Assembly (NCBI GenBank): GCA_950295325.1
Contig: OX485807.1
Span: 11,559,001-11,623,000 of the forward strand
DNA length: 64,000 bases
Source: Polytrichum commune
Lineage: Eukaryota; Streptophyta; Polytrichopsida; Polytrichales; Polytrichaceae
Reading direction: 5' to 3'
Made by a program: the position numbers and the translations under genes
Shown here: positions 11,223 through 23,578 of the stretch, one piece after another
Layout of the letters: the number at the start of each line of letters is the position of its first letter
Position numbering within the stretch: position 1 is the first letter of the stretch
Notes under the pieces: model-generated
The model's database searches: none
Told to the model about the DNA's origin: nothing
Seen by the model: only the letters and a program-made list of their open reading frames with translations

Positions 11223-12239
11223 CCCTTATACTTGATATAATGTTTCTCTGTTTCTTGCTCAAACGAGCAATGAAGCAAATGAGAAATTTATCTTGCCCCA
11301 AGACTTAGTAATGAGCTAGAAAAAGAGGTTGAGGCTCACCTTCGTCAATTTTGTCTTCATATAGAGGTGGTGTTCCAATTTACATACTAGAGTGAATGTA
11401 AAATATGTACACCAATTTTGGAAATGTGTATTTTCATGTTGTCCAAGCTTATTGAAATAAATTAGAAGAGTGGACTTTGCAGTTGTTAAATGATGCTTCA
11501 ATTTCAGAATGCTTGAAAATGAAGTACCTATATGTTTTTACATGTACGGCCGCACTATAGTAAATGCCCTAGAATACTTCGGCCACACACTCACTTAGTT
11601 CCATAGTCTATACTAAATATTGTATTTCGTGCCATATGGTATTTTATGTCATTGTGATAACTTTTATACTGACACTTCTTATGAATAATTTTACAAGTGC
11701 CGTCATCCCCAACTTATTTTTAGTTTATCCAAATGCTTTTTAATTTTCATCACACAAACGCAAACAAAACTCTCCCCTTCTCACAAACACATACACATAC
11801 ACACACTCCCAAACCCTCTACCAATAAAACTATCCACAATCAATCCCATAAAACTCCTACCACTAACGAGCTTCTACATCAATGGCTCATTCACACCCAT
11901 TCACATCCCTAATGAGGATGACACATGTATTCTAGCCAGTTTTGGAGTCTATAGCAAATATAACAAAAAATCATAGCATAAATACTTCCAGGCCACCCAA
12001 ACATATTAAGAGCATAACTCAATGCAATCCTCTTATGTCTTAAACACCAAATGAACTTAGTCATAAAAAAACCAATAAAATCTACATCTTCACGGATAAT
12101 CTCAATAGCATGTACCTTATCTACAACCACATAAAAAGCCCATCCTCCCAACACAACCATCCAAACAAACTACTTATCACCGCCCATAGCACACCACCTA
12201 AAAATTGAACCAATAACACCCACATGTGAAAAATCAAAG
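11223..12239. other. Intergenic, no gene seen
   Basis: AT-rich with a CA-rich stretch at about 11750-11810. The minus-strand frame at 12160-11909 is rich in bulky hydrophobic residues and matches nothing I know. Confidence 0.35.
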
Positions 12240-13640
12240 CACACGTGGACATTTTTTACAATGAGATAGTGGACAACCTAGGCAAGGTTGTTAGCAAGCC
12301 CAAACATGGATGATGGAATAGTCCCATTTGTCCATATTGGACATACCTCACCATATTAGCTTGAGAACCACCATACATCAAGAGTACGGTGTCGTGTAAA
12401 TAATGATCGTTTGTCACTGCAGCTCGAGTACCAACCACCACTAACAATTAAAACTAAAACATAGCAAAGGCACACATACACAACACACCTCCACACTAGG
12501 GTTTGACATTCTTGTCAAGTGAGAAGGAAGAGAGTCAAACCCTAGCAAGAGCTCTAATTCTCTCTTCAAATGCACACAATGAGTCAAGTTAACTCTCACC
12601 CCACCACAGGAGAATCCAAGAGTGTAAGTAAGGGGAGAAGAATTCAAGAATTTATTGAAACAACATGCAATCTTCATCTCGCACAAGCTCTCTTCACACA
12701 CTCACTCACAAGGCTTGACTTGGCAAGAATGCCAAGCCAAGGAGGAGGCTCCTCACTTAGGAGCATCTCTCCAACTCCTAAGGTTCATTCATCTAACTCT
12801 AAATGAACGAATCCCCTGCCCCCTCGGATGCGGTGTGGACGCCGACGTTGCATACCGTGACAATGGGATGGATCAATAAGGAAACTAAAATAAAAAACAG
12901 AGAATGACGAAGTAGCACAACTAATTAACTGTTCAAAAACCAAATTCAATTATATATTAAGAAAAATGCCTTAGTAATAACAACATTGACCTTAAACTCT
13001 TCATCCAATTCTAGACAACCCTATGGATAATAGACACACAAATGACACAAATACTAAAATTTCGATATGCCCAATACATAGGCAACCTAAGAAACCAAAC
13101 CTTCTGGCCCCGTCACCCGACATGTCGTGTAAACTAAGATCGTTAAACACAACAGATCGAGTGTCGTTGTCAACATCAATTAGCAAAATAAAATAGCAAA
13201 CTAAAATACTAAACAACCACCTCTTCAAGATGAGGGTTTCTCTCTCCAAGCTTAAGAAACTAAAATGTCTCCTTACAAAGCTTAAGAAACTCTAAAATTG
13301 ACACACAAGAGTCAAGCTATCTCTCACTCCACGAAGGGAGAATCCAAGAGTGCAGGTGGTGGAGAAAGAATGCAAAGGCTTTACTCATAATCTACTACAC
13401 CATAGCCATGAGAAAGCAACAACAAGCTCTCTCTCTCTCAAAACACACTCACAAGACTTGACTTGACAACAATGGCAAGTCAAGAGGCCTTCCTCTCCAT
13501 ACAACCCCAATCCTATGTGGAGTTCATCCATGGAGTGGATGAACAACTAACTAGGACTCCCAATGGAGTCCGTTACTCATCCCAACACACATGGACTCCT
13601 AATGGAGTCCATTTACTCCTAAATTGATGTAACTTAGCCC
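12240..13640 (+). repeat. Degenerate direct duplication, two units of about 700 bp
   Basis: Landmarks recur in the same order roughly 730 bases apart: GTCGTGTAAATAATGATCG at about 12391 and GTCGTGTAAACTAAGATCG at about 13123; GAATCCAAGAGTGTAAG at about 12611 and GAATCCAAGAGTGCAGG at about 13340; CTCACAAGGCTTGACTTGG at about 12705 and CTCACAAGACTTGACTTGA at about 13448. The copies are strongly diverged. These could be remnants of LTRs, but no internal retroelement domain is visible. Confidence 0.6.
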
Positions 13641-15400
13641 CCGATGTCACCTCACGTGACAGACAATCAACTGCACACTATGCACACAACATGCCATCGA
13701 CATATGCCCCCACATGATCCTAATATGCACACAAAGATTCATAAAGAATTTTGAATAGATAAACACAACAAAGCAATACATGCCATTTGCTGCAAGCACA
13801 AATGAAAGCACATCTCAAGACAACACCATACCAACACATGCACAACTCATTGTTGCACATGTGTAGCTCACTTATGTCTAGACATTACAACTATCCTTGG
13901 TGTAGCCAAAGAAGCCACCCCTCCCCCCCCCCCCTCCCCCGGCCTTGTTTTCAACACCAATTGTTACCTATTGCCATGACTAGTTCATAGAAAACTTTAT
14001 CCAAGAAAAACACGACAAATACAACCTGCTCATAGATGCTCTCTGACAAAATAACTGAAAGCTTGTTGTATTACAACCGGGGCCATGCGAGTGATCCACA
14101 CCCCAACTATGTAATACTTCAAAAAACTCAAATTACCCAAACGCCTTGTCAAACTCTAATGAAAAAGATACACCTTATATCTATAAAATACCTAACCTAC
14201 GAGAAAAGTGGAAAGAAACCAAGATCCTAACTAACCCTCAAAATACAATCATAATCACACAATACAAAGACCCCAATATATATATATAGCTACACTCACA
14301 AACGAGCAAAGCCCTCTTACTTACAAGTAGGATTTACATCACAAGAGAGATCATCCATGCATGGATGGGTACTCTCTAGTGATGAATGGATTTTTATTCA
14401 TGCAAGTGCCAAAAAGCACTTGCATTCATTTATATTTATTTATATTTATGCCCATATAGAAAGGCCCTCAGTGTGATCAACATATAATCAAGAATGAACT
14501 ACATTAGACCTTGGACAACTGCAAAAATAACTATAGTTAACTAGAAAAATTTAGGACTAGATACAATAACAACTATAGTTAACTAGAAAAATTCCAAGTA
14601 TTATTATATATTCGAAAAAGTTCACCTCTTGATTTGCTTCAGTTTAGGGTCTTCATCAAGAAACGCCTTTATACAATCACTCACAATGCTAGGCTCCGGA
14701 ACAACCTCCATGTACACCATCAACACAAATAACACACTTGTGATACTACAACACTACAATAGAAATCCATGAACATGTTGCCCCTAACTTTAGTTAACTA
14801 GATACAACTATAATCAACTAGATCTTTTGGCAGACCAAATTTAAAACAACTATAGTTAACTACATTTTTTGACAGGTCAAATCGCGAACAACAATAATTA
14901 TGAAAGGCAACTAGTTAACTAATATCTGAATTAAGCGTAGTTAGTTAGTTGTCCAAGGCCTGAACTACATTCAACTAAAACATAGCATTGGAGAGAGCTC
15001 TCTATTTCGACAGATAACAAATATGCCATCTGACACGTGTCATTCCTACGATTGGGTGAGACCTCTTGACGTGGGATTGATAGAACGCCCTCCGGTATGC
15101 TCAAAGACCACAATATGTTTGTGTACTGTAGATTTCGAACTCAACATTGTGCATAGCGAGAAAGCTGTGAAAGTTCTTCGGTGCCCGATTGCTCACGGCG
15201 GATGTTCGGCCGAATCTTGAAGCAATTTCGATGGTGCTCATTGTCGGCTGGAAGTACCTACTTACTTAGTCGGTAACTGAAACTTTCATCGAGGTTTGAG
15301 CAACTTGTGAGAAATTTCGGTGATACTGAGGTATAGAAGGTGTGCATCGTTATTGAGGAAGCTGGAGCTTCGGGACTGGATAAGCTTGAGTGGATTGCGT
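13641..15400. other. Intergenic with a scattered CTATAGTTAACTAG motif
   Basis: No gene seen. The phrase CTATAGTTAACTA or a close variant recurs near 14531, 14574 and 14851, with looser versions near 14790. Poly-C runs occur near 13920. Confidence 0.4.
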
Positions 15401-16070
15401 AGTGGGAGTCATATTTCACTTGTTGTGGACATGGAGGTAAACGGCCTGGGCCACATTTGCATCATAAGCTATTTTTGTGCTTGATGTTTGACATTCGAAC
15501 TCATCAGCTCTCTGATCGTAATGAGGTTTTCCTTGTGCTGCCTCTCGTGTGGAACTCACGGCGTGAAGATTTCCTGATAGCTAGGCTATCTGGGTTGCTC
15601 AAATTCAAAACACGAGGAGCTTAAACCCTAAACCCTTATTAAGGATGCGCTCGAACAGAAGTTAGGCTTGTTGATGACGTCTGTTTGAGCTCCCATGCTT
15701 GTCAAATTATCAGCTACATGGGAGTCGGAGTCATTCACTTTCTGTGCACATTTGGAGGTAACGGTTTTGGGGCACATTTGCACCAAAATGTAGCTCTGGG
15801 TTAAGAATCTCAAAAGCTATTTGTGGGTGATGTTCGACATTCGAGCTCATCAGCTCTCTGATGCGACTGAGGTTTTTCCGATGCTACCTATTGTTGTATA
15901 GTTAACGGCGTAAAGATTTTGTTTTAGATAGGTGTTTAAGTTGCTCAAATGCAAAATGAGGAGCTAAAACCCTAAACCCTGAATGTAGGACGACCTCGAA
16001 CAGAATTTATGCTTGTTGATGACTTGTATGTTTGCTCCTGTCTTTGTCAAATCATCAGCGTCAGGGTCCA
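15401..16070 (+). repeat. Tandem duplication upstream of moaC copy B (period about 345 bp)
   Basis: The unit around 15405-15690 recurs around 15735-16040. Matching landmarks are CTCATCAGCTCTCTGAT (about 15500 and 15847), AAACCCTAAACCCT (about 15623 and 15968, a telo-box-like motif often found in plant promoters) and GCTTGTTGATGAC (about 15665 and 16010). It lies 0.7-1.3 kb upstream of the moaC start and may be part of its promoter region. Confidence 0.7.
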
Positions 16071-16771
16071 TCTATTTTCTCATTTTATCTTGTTTCGCGA
16101 AGCATTTGGTGAGGACCATAATATCTCTGGCAAGGTTCCGTCCTGGCGAAATTGGACGATTTAAAGAGAGAGAGAGCTTCGTTTTATTCATAACATATCC
16201 TGTCGCCAGCTACTCGTCACTGTTAAGGTTTCTCCATGAAGAGCTTCTCTAAGGATTAGTGAGCATTCCCTTCAATAGTAGAGGTCCTGATTCTGTGTAC
16301 TGGTTTGGTATATTTACTGTATTGGACAAATGATCATGGCTGTCCTATTTCTACCATCAAGCTTAAAGCGTCAATAGTGTATGCATATTCTTCATCAATA
16401 TCTGGGACAACAAGTAACGCAATTGCACAATCTGTGCCAATGCCCATGGTTATAGTCATCGTGAAGGGGCTTGGGAAGGAATGGAATTCTATCTCTTCTT
16501 TTAAGAGAGCGTGACCCATGTTTGACAGGAGATCTGGGATCAGGTTGTATATTTTAGGGTTAAGGTTTAAGGATTTTGTTGTCAGAGCTCACAGATGAGT
16601 GGATTTATCTGGAGCAACTTGTTGGAAGGTGCAGACCCCAGCAAAGAGTCCGAATTACCAAAAAAGGGTAAAACGATTGCATGCCTGTAATGGGGATTTG
16701 GATGTGTATGCAGATGATTAATGAAGAGCTGCGGATGGAGGTGTAAGCGAACCCTCTAACGGCCCCCAAAG
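16071..16771 (+). promoter_or_regulatory. Upstream region and probable leader of moaC copy B
   Basis: No convincing gene between the tandem repeat and the moaC start. Short open frames on both strands at 16305-16519 overlap and have no recognisable domain. I see no clear TATA box at a standard distance from 16772. Confidence 0.3.
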
Positions 16772-18173
16772 ATGCTCCTCAGAGGCAGACAAGGAGCTCT
16801 TTGGAAGCTTGTTTCCACTGCGCAGTCTTCCCTGACTGGGGGATGCCGGGCGGCATTTTCAAGGGAGAAGTGGAAATCCTCATTAGGGTCAGGGTTTGAT
16901 GGTGGTGATTTCAGTGATGAGGAGGACAATCGTCACTTTGACAAGGCTCAAAGGACAGGCTTTGGTTATGGTGAACCGGGAAGTGTAACCCTGAACGGGG
17001 ATGAGGATGCCATTGTTGACGAGTTCAATAAGGTGCACTTCCACTAGTCATGGATTTTACATCTCTACATCATTTGAATATGAAATTGGCTTAAACGCTT
17101 TCAAAAGGACAAGGTGTGCCCATATGCAAAACATTTTGGCCATGCAATGTTTGTTGGTGTGGTAATTCTTTGGGTGGAAGAAATGAGGGTTCCAAAATGG
17201 GAGACATAATCCACCCATTCAATGAGGGTCCCTTGAATCTTCTTATTTAACCAGCTTGCCTTCCTTTGCTTCTCCCTTTTTGCCAATGATGCTTTTAATG
17301 AGCTTGCTGTTGCCAACTTGAAGAAGTGACCAGAGGTGTGTGCTCCAGATATATCTTGCTGCCTCGAGAGTTCTCCTTGCAATCACGATGTAAAATGAAA
17401 TTGGACGGGGTAGTGATCAACTTGACCATGACGAGTGCTCCTTCCTCGGTTGGCAGGAACTGGAAGCTATATTTGGTGCTGTGCCTCCATCGCGATTTGA
17501 GGCGAGTTCCGCCATGAAAGGCAAAGTCTCTTCTGACCCACAACTCAATTCTGCACTGTCAGCCCGACTGGAACCGGTGAGGAGCAACTTGACTACCACT
17601 GGTGCAGTGAGGGATTTTGACCACCAATTTGTGTCTCGATCAAAGGATATTGGCAGAGAAAATCAGCCACCTGCTATGGGTCTCTCACATGTTGATATGA
17701 CAGGGAAGGCCGCAATGGTAAATGTTTCCATGAAGAATGACACAAGGAGAGTGGCGGTTGCAAGCGGGCGAGTGCACCTTGGTGCACATGCATTCTCCCT
17801 TGTCACCGCCAACAGCATCTCCAAAGGTGATGTTCTCACGGTGGCGAAAATCGCAGGTATCATGCGTGCGAAACAGACGGGCGATCTTATACCCCTTTGT
17901 CATAACCTGTTGCTGAGTGGGGTTGATCTGAGCCTCAGTCTCAACGAGGGACTGCATGCCGTGGACATTGAAGCTAAAGTGACGACTGTTGGTCCTACGG
18001 GTGTGGAGATGGAAGCGCTAACTGCTGTGTCTATTGCCAGCCTCACCGTTTACGACATGTGCAAGGCTGTGTCAAAAGACATCAAAATCTCTGACATTCA
18101 GCTGGAGTCCAAGACAGGAGGCAAGAGTGGTGACTGGTGCAGAGAAGAGAGATCAGCCACCTCTGATCCTTGA
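16772..18173 (+). CDS. CNX3: Cyclic pyranopterin monophosphate synthase, mitochondrial (MoaC/CNX3), copy B, complete
   Basis: Exon 1 is 16772-17032 (87 codons) and exon 2 is 17457-18173; the intron runs 17033-17456. The product is 325 residues. Residues 1-30 (MLLRGRQGALWKLV... to AAFSR) are basic, hydroxylated and almost free of acids, as expected of a mitochondrial presequence. Residues about 31-160 form a plant-type linker with low similarity to other proteins. Residues about 161-315 are the MoaC domain. Motifs are KGD (about 210), LIPLCH (about 231-236), GVEMEA (about 270), YDMCKA (about 286) and SKD (about 293). Compared with copy A the residue after AGIM is Arg instead of Gly (about 224); this position is small (Gly/Ala) in the MoaC proteins I know. 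Both copies encode the same step, upstream of molybdopterin synthase. Confidence 0.95.
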
Positions 18174-18261
18174 GCTTCTCTGGAGGTATGCTTTGGAAGC
18201 TCAATGACGTTGCCTCAGCAACAGCACTTCATCAGTGTCGATCAGGGTAGGAGACACAATA

Positions 18262-19727
18262 AGCTGGCCAGTGCTTCACTTGCTTCTCACAAACAGAGGT
18301 CTACCTTGAAGTTTTCATTAAAATCCTAGTCTCGTGCAAATCATTCAAATCCTTCCAGAGGTTGAGCTGATGTAACAAACCCATATCATGTACGAGTAAC
18401 TCTTGTGTGCAGGGATGCCGTAGAAGTGCCAAGGCTTCATAGTCTCAGCTTTACGCTTAGACTTGAGATATAGTGGCTCCTCAAGAGAAACGCAGTGACT
18501 GAGGGTTGGAGACACAATCAGTTGGCTTACTCTCCATCATTTCACTTGCTCCTCACAATCAGAGGTCTACATTGCATTGGTCCTGAAAAGCCTAGGCTCA
18601 TGGAATCCATTCAAATCCTTCCAGAGGTTGAGTTGATGGAACTAACCTATTATGTCCTAAGTAACTCTCATGTGGGAAGACACTGTAAAAGTTACAAACC
18701 ATACAATCCCGTGGCTTCACTGTTCCAGCTTTGCACTTAAACTGGAGGTATATTGCCTTTGAAGAGAACCAGTTTGGTTGCCAAAGCAGTGAAACAGTGT
18801 AGGAGACATAATCAGTTGGCTTAGGGTGAGTTTCCATGTAGGCTGCTAGCCACTAGATTCTAGATAATAGTGGGTTGGAGGTGTTCTCATGTACCTAAGC
18901 ACAAGCCACCAACCAACCACATTCTGGTAGCCTCGTGAATGTGAAGGGCCGTGGACATGGGCCGCTTGATTTCCATGTGCCCACTAATGCACTTTTTAAC
19001 CTACAAGTGTTGGTCACCGAAGCATTGAAGGAGGAGGTCCATCCTTGGTAACTTGGAGGAGGAGGTTAGTAGGTGGGCTTGGATTTGAGAAGATGAGAGT
19101 AGCTAGTTGGCAGATATGAACCCTGCCCACACTAGATTCCATCTACATTTGGGTGAGTTTGTCCTTATTACCACTACATGGAAACTCACCCTTACTCTCC
19201 ATTGCTTCACTTGCTCCCTGAAAAACAGAGGTCTACCTTGAATCGTTTCATAAAAGCCTAGACTTATGCATTCCATTCAAGCCTTCCAGAGGTTGAGTTG
19301 ATGTAAAATCCCATGTACAGGTTTCTCTCTTATGCAGAGACACCGCAGAGGTTGCACACCATGACCATGCGAAGGCTTCATAATCCCATCTCTGTGCTTA
19401 AACTCAAGATATATTGGCTCCTCGAGGGAAAAGCAGTGACTCAGGGCTGGAACCACATTCAGTAGGCCTACTCTCCATTGCTTCACTGGCTCTCCACAAA
19501 CAGAGGTCTACCTTGAAATTTTCTGTGAAATCCCAGTTTCGTGCAATTCTCCCAGAGGTTGAGTTGATGTAACAAACCTATCAATGTTCTAGTAACTCTC
19601 ATGTCCAGGGACATGGTAGAAGTTGCAAACCATGACTGGTGCCATGGCTTCATAGTCAAAGCTTTACATATAAACTCAAGGTATGTTGCCTCTTCAAGAG
19701 AGAAGCAGTGACTTGGGAAGTTGTTCA
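18262..19727 (+). repeat. Diverged tandem repeats (about 280-300 bp) 3' of moaC copy B
   Basis: The same set of repeats as at 1254-2720, at an offset of about 17007, with only scattered base differences. The order and spacing of the copies are unchanged, so the array was formed before the duplication or was homogenised with it. Confidence 0.8.
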
Positions 19728-20799
19728 AGCTTGTGATGTGTGCCATGTTGCTGCTACAGCCTGGATATGAAAGATCAAAGTTTTCTCTGTAGCTGTTGAT
19801 GAATTCATCAGCAACTGTGCTCACTAGGGGCTTGCAATGTTGTGGTGGTCTTGATCGTCCTTTCACATCCTGCTACTGCACATGTCGATTGCACCTGTTT
19901 TGGGGAAGGAGCCATTTATATAGCCTTGTTCAGTCTGTTGCTGTACCTATTGAGTTTCCTTTGAGGACTACAACGTGCAATGGCGTTGGTTATAGAGTAG
20001 ATACTGGTCGATATGACAGTCTGTGTTGTGGCAAAGTAACAGAAGGTGTTGAGCAATATTCATGAAATCTATATATAAGAGACCTCTTGCAAATGGTGAA
20101 ATCCAATATTTAGCAGGATTACTTTTCAGCTGTACCCCCACAGCTATTAACATGATTCTAGTGTAAAAACACTTGCTTGTACTTGGTGTTGAAATTTATA
20201 AGGTGCTTCTATTGTCCATTATGACTTCAAATTTTGTTAAATATTCTGCTTCATTGTATTCATCCGTTTCTCAATTTGTTTGTGAATTGAAATCACTCCA
20301 TCTTCATTTGCCAAACTAGAGTGGAATGTGGTGGGGAACAAACCTTCCGTTTTAAAGAATCCAAGTGTTGTGGCAACTAACCATTCATCTTTGCTACTCG
20401 CTATATAGCAATGGATGGACATTAACTAAGGTGACCAGGTCTTTAAGTCTTTAGGCTAGCCTCCAATTGTTGAATTGGACACATATTGCGGTCATTTCTC
20501 GCAATCCAAGTAATCCAGACTGCCATATTACACATAAGATGTTGTACAGTCGAGAAGGATTTCAACTTGTGTGCCAAAATTGCAAATCAACCACATGAGG
20601 TGCTTACAAGGAATTGGTGTTTGTCTTGCATCCTAACCTGTAGAAAACATTGACAGTTCCAACTTGTGTACAATCACGAAACTAATGGATTATGATGCGA
20701 TTCTAAACACATTTCAAGGTAGGCATTTTGAGAATAAGTAAATTTAAAAAACACCTTGCAAAGCCCAAGATTTCATTCTGTGTGAGTCTACTGATTAAG

Positions 20800-23568
20800 A
20801 AAATGGAACTCCCTTGGGCTCTTAGAAGCTCAATGTAGATCCTGCCATCCCTTCTCCCTAAAAAATTCAAGAAAATTTGGACTTGTGATGCCTCAACTTA
20901 TTAGATTAAAGTAGGTCATGCAGGGGCACTGAGGATAATCCTTTGGATAACCCATCTTCAAAATTATGGCAAGAGGGAATCTTTGGATACAAGTGTACCT
21001 CTCATTGTATCCAATGAAAGCATTTGAAATAATATTTAGGTTGGAGGTAATTTCCTTTGCTTCATTTGACCACAGGAACTAACCACAAACCCATTTCTAA
21101 CAGGGATAAATGAGAGATGCACTTGTATGCAAGAATCCTTGACTCTCTAGTCATTGAGATGAGTGCACACAATTTATGAACTGTAGATCGACTCATAAGT
21201 TGATCAATCTAATAGGCATGTATAGTTCATTTACTCATTTTATTTTACAATAATGTTTGAATGGTGTGTGGTTAGGTGTAGATCCAAGGGGTTATTTACA
21301 TCATGAACCACTAAGTTGTCTCATATTAGATGATTTTTTCCATGGTCATGTATTGAAAATTGCAAACTTCACAAGCTTCAAGCTCCTCACTAGTTGTAAA
21401 CCGAACATGAACCAAGAGGAGTGATCATGCACTAAAAAATGGATGTGTTGAATTTTTATTTATTTTTATATATATGCCCAAAAAGAAAAGTTTTGGATTT
21501 TTTTTCTTCATGTTTTACCTTGTCCCTTTCATAACATTACTTATCATGCAACTCTCGTTTTGTGGGCCCTCAAAATATAAAAGTGGGATGCTTGAAAAGT
21601 TTCGTAGGGAGACTTAGATTCAAACCGAACTCCCAACATCCCACTGTTATATTCTGAGGGCCCACAGAGTTGAGTAATGTTACGTTCTTCCTCCGTTCTC
21701 CTCTCTTAAAAAAAAGAACATCTTGACTAAAAAAGAAGAACAAAAATGATCAAATAAATATCGAATTTGCAATTCTTTACCATGGTCCCTTGACTTTCGT
21801 AGCAAGAGTACCTCTTCAACCTCTCTCACCACAAAACCCATTGGACCACGATAGTGGATAATGTGGGCCTGAAATAAGCCTTTTGGAGACCTCGAACTCA
21901 TGGCCACCCCTAACATTATTTCCTTGGTGATAAACCGTAGTGGTCCCAGAATGAGTTCAATGGCCAATCACAGATTTTAGAGGAGCAACGGATGACTTCA
22001 TGTTTGGATGATGTAAACAACCCTTATTACATGGACTTTGTGTTATACATGTACCATAGCACTATAGCTTGTTCGTGCACCTTATAACGAATATTTATTT
22101 CTTTATTGAAAAATAAGGTTCATCAACTAAAAATATAATTTATGAAATTTGCCAGTCCTATGATTTAAAAAATGTTAATTCATTTTTTTGGTAAGGTCCA
22201 ACAATACTGGAAGTAGGTTGTTGTTTTTTTCATTCATTCGTGGGGGCTTCTTGGCCTTAAACCTAATTATCCACCTTAACCTTACTTAGTGTGGCTCTTG
22301 TTTGTCTTTGCACAGTGTATGTGTTAGGTCTTTTGTGTGTATTTGCACTTTGACATGTGTGAGAAGAGTGTTAGAAATGACACCAAAACAACGATGGTTT
22401 GATTTTGCTTTTATCCCTATTAGCAAGGAGGAGAGGGAGATGAATATAAAAAAAGAGTTTGCCGCTTTGAGTGAGCAGGGCGCCGAGTCATTAACGCATT
22501 AGCATGCAGCCTCTTCTGGTGCGTTGATGTGGTTGGAGCTTAGAAGAGTCCAAAATTTCCATGAATTAGTTTTTTTTCCTAATATAAAATTTCACTTATT
22601 CATTTAATTGGGTTCATAATTTCCGATTTTTTTGGGTTTTTAATTTGGAAATGATTTTTGCACTAACCAGCTATGGTGCTATGGTACCTATTCATGGGGT
22701 TGTTTGTTAGATATCTTCAACATCTATTATTCAAATGAATATAAATATAAAAAAGTTGGGTTATGAAATTCACTTTAACAATAGTAAATTTTGTTGTTAT
22801 CCATTTCAGAGTTTGGGAAGTTTTTGAAGCCTTAGTGGCTAATTGCCGGTAGTTACTACGAAGGGTCGGATTTTTTCCAATTTACATCGGCAAGAGCCGG
22901 TCTTTTGTAAAATCAATCGGCCAATTGCCTATATTTTCATATTTTCATTGGCCAATATCCGATTAAATGGAATTCATATCGGCACTAATTGTTTAAAAAA
23001 TGTATGAAAAGTTATTAGAAATCATTTCTTAGTACAAAATCTTGAATAAGTGAAAAGAAAGGCATGTTCAAAACTTTAAATTTGAAGAGTTAATATCCTT
23101 CGCAGGAATTGAACCTAGCAATGCCTTCACCGCTTGAAGGCCAAGGGTCCCCCAATTCTTCATAGAAGCAATTGGATTTGGTCATGGAAAGGTTGCATAA
23201 TTCAAAAAGTTTAAGGTTTAGGGTACTTCCTCAAGTGCATCATCAGATGCCCTAGACAAAAAGCGCTATAGATGCTTCCGGTTGAAATCCAGTAACTCAC
23301 AAGAAGAATCGGCTACATTTCCGGGACATTTTCTGGTCCATCGACTAATTGTCGGAAGATTGAAATTACAGTCGGATTGCCATCCGATGGTTGGAAATTT
23401 GGACCGGCCATGAGGGGAAATCCATCGGCTGATAATGAACTAGCCGTCGGTTTTCCGAACATAGATCCATTTGTTGTCCATTTGGAAAACCGTTGCTGCC
23501 GCCATAGCCAGCCAAAGCACACGTCCTGCTTCTGAGTCACTTTCGTATTCCCCTTCTTGCTTGTCGCG
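20800..23568. other. Intergenic between moaC B and the psaE pseudogene
   Basis: No gene recognised. A short foldback lies at about 21558-21668 (TGTGGGCCCTCA... facing ...TGAGGGCCCACA). Around 22840-23460 the sequence is rich in ATCGGC/GCCGAT and CGGCCAATTG motifs. A frame at 22302-22502 ends in a charged segment but has no known domain. Confidence 0.4.
21558..21668. repeat. Short inverted repeat (foldback)
   Basis: TGTGGGCCCTCAAAATATA and, about 80 bases on, TATATTCTGAGGGCCCACA are inverted copies; GTGGGATG and CATCCCAC also pair inside. It may be a small MITE or hairpin. No clear target duplication. Confidence 0.5.
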
Positions 23569-23578
23569 ATGGCCGTAG

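Noticed and set aside
12240-13640. Pair of LTRs
   Set aside because: The copies are strongly diverged and adjacent, with no internal region, primer site or TG...CA ends visible.
23095-23160. tRNA-like segment on the minus strand with GGTTCAATTCC and a CCTTC/GAAGG stem
   Set aside because: The loop lacks the invariant U33, and no acceptor stem or proper A-box is found.
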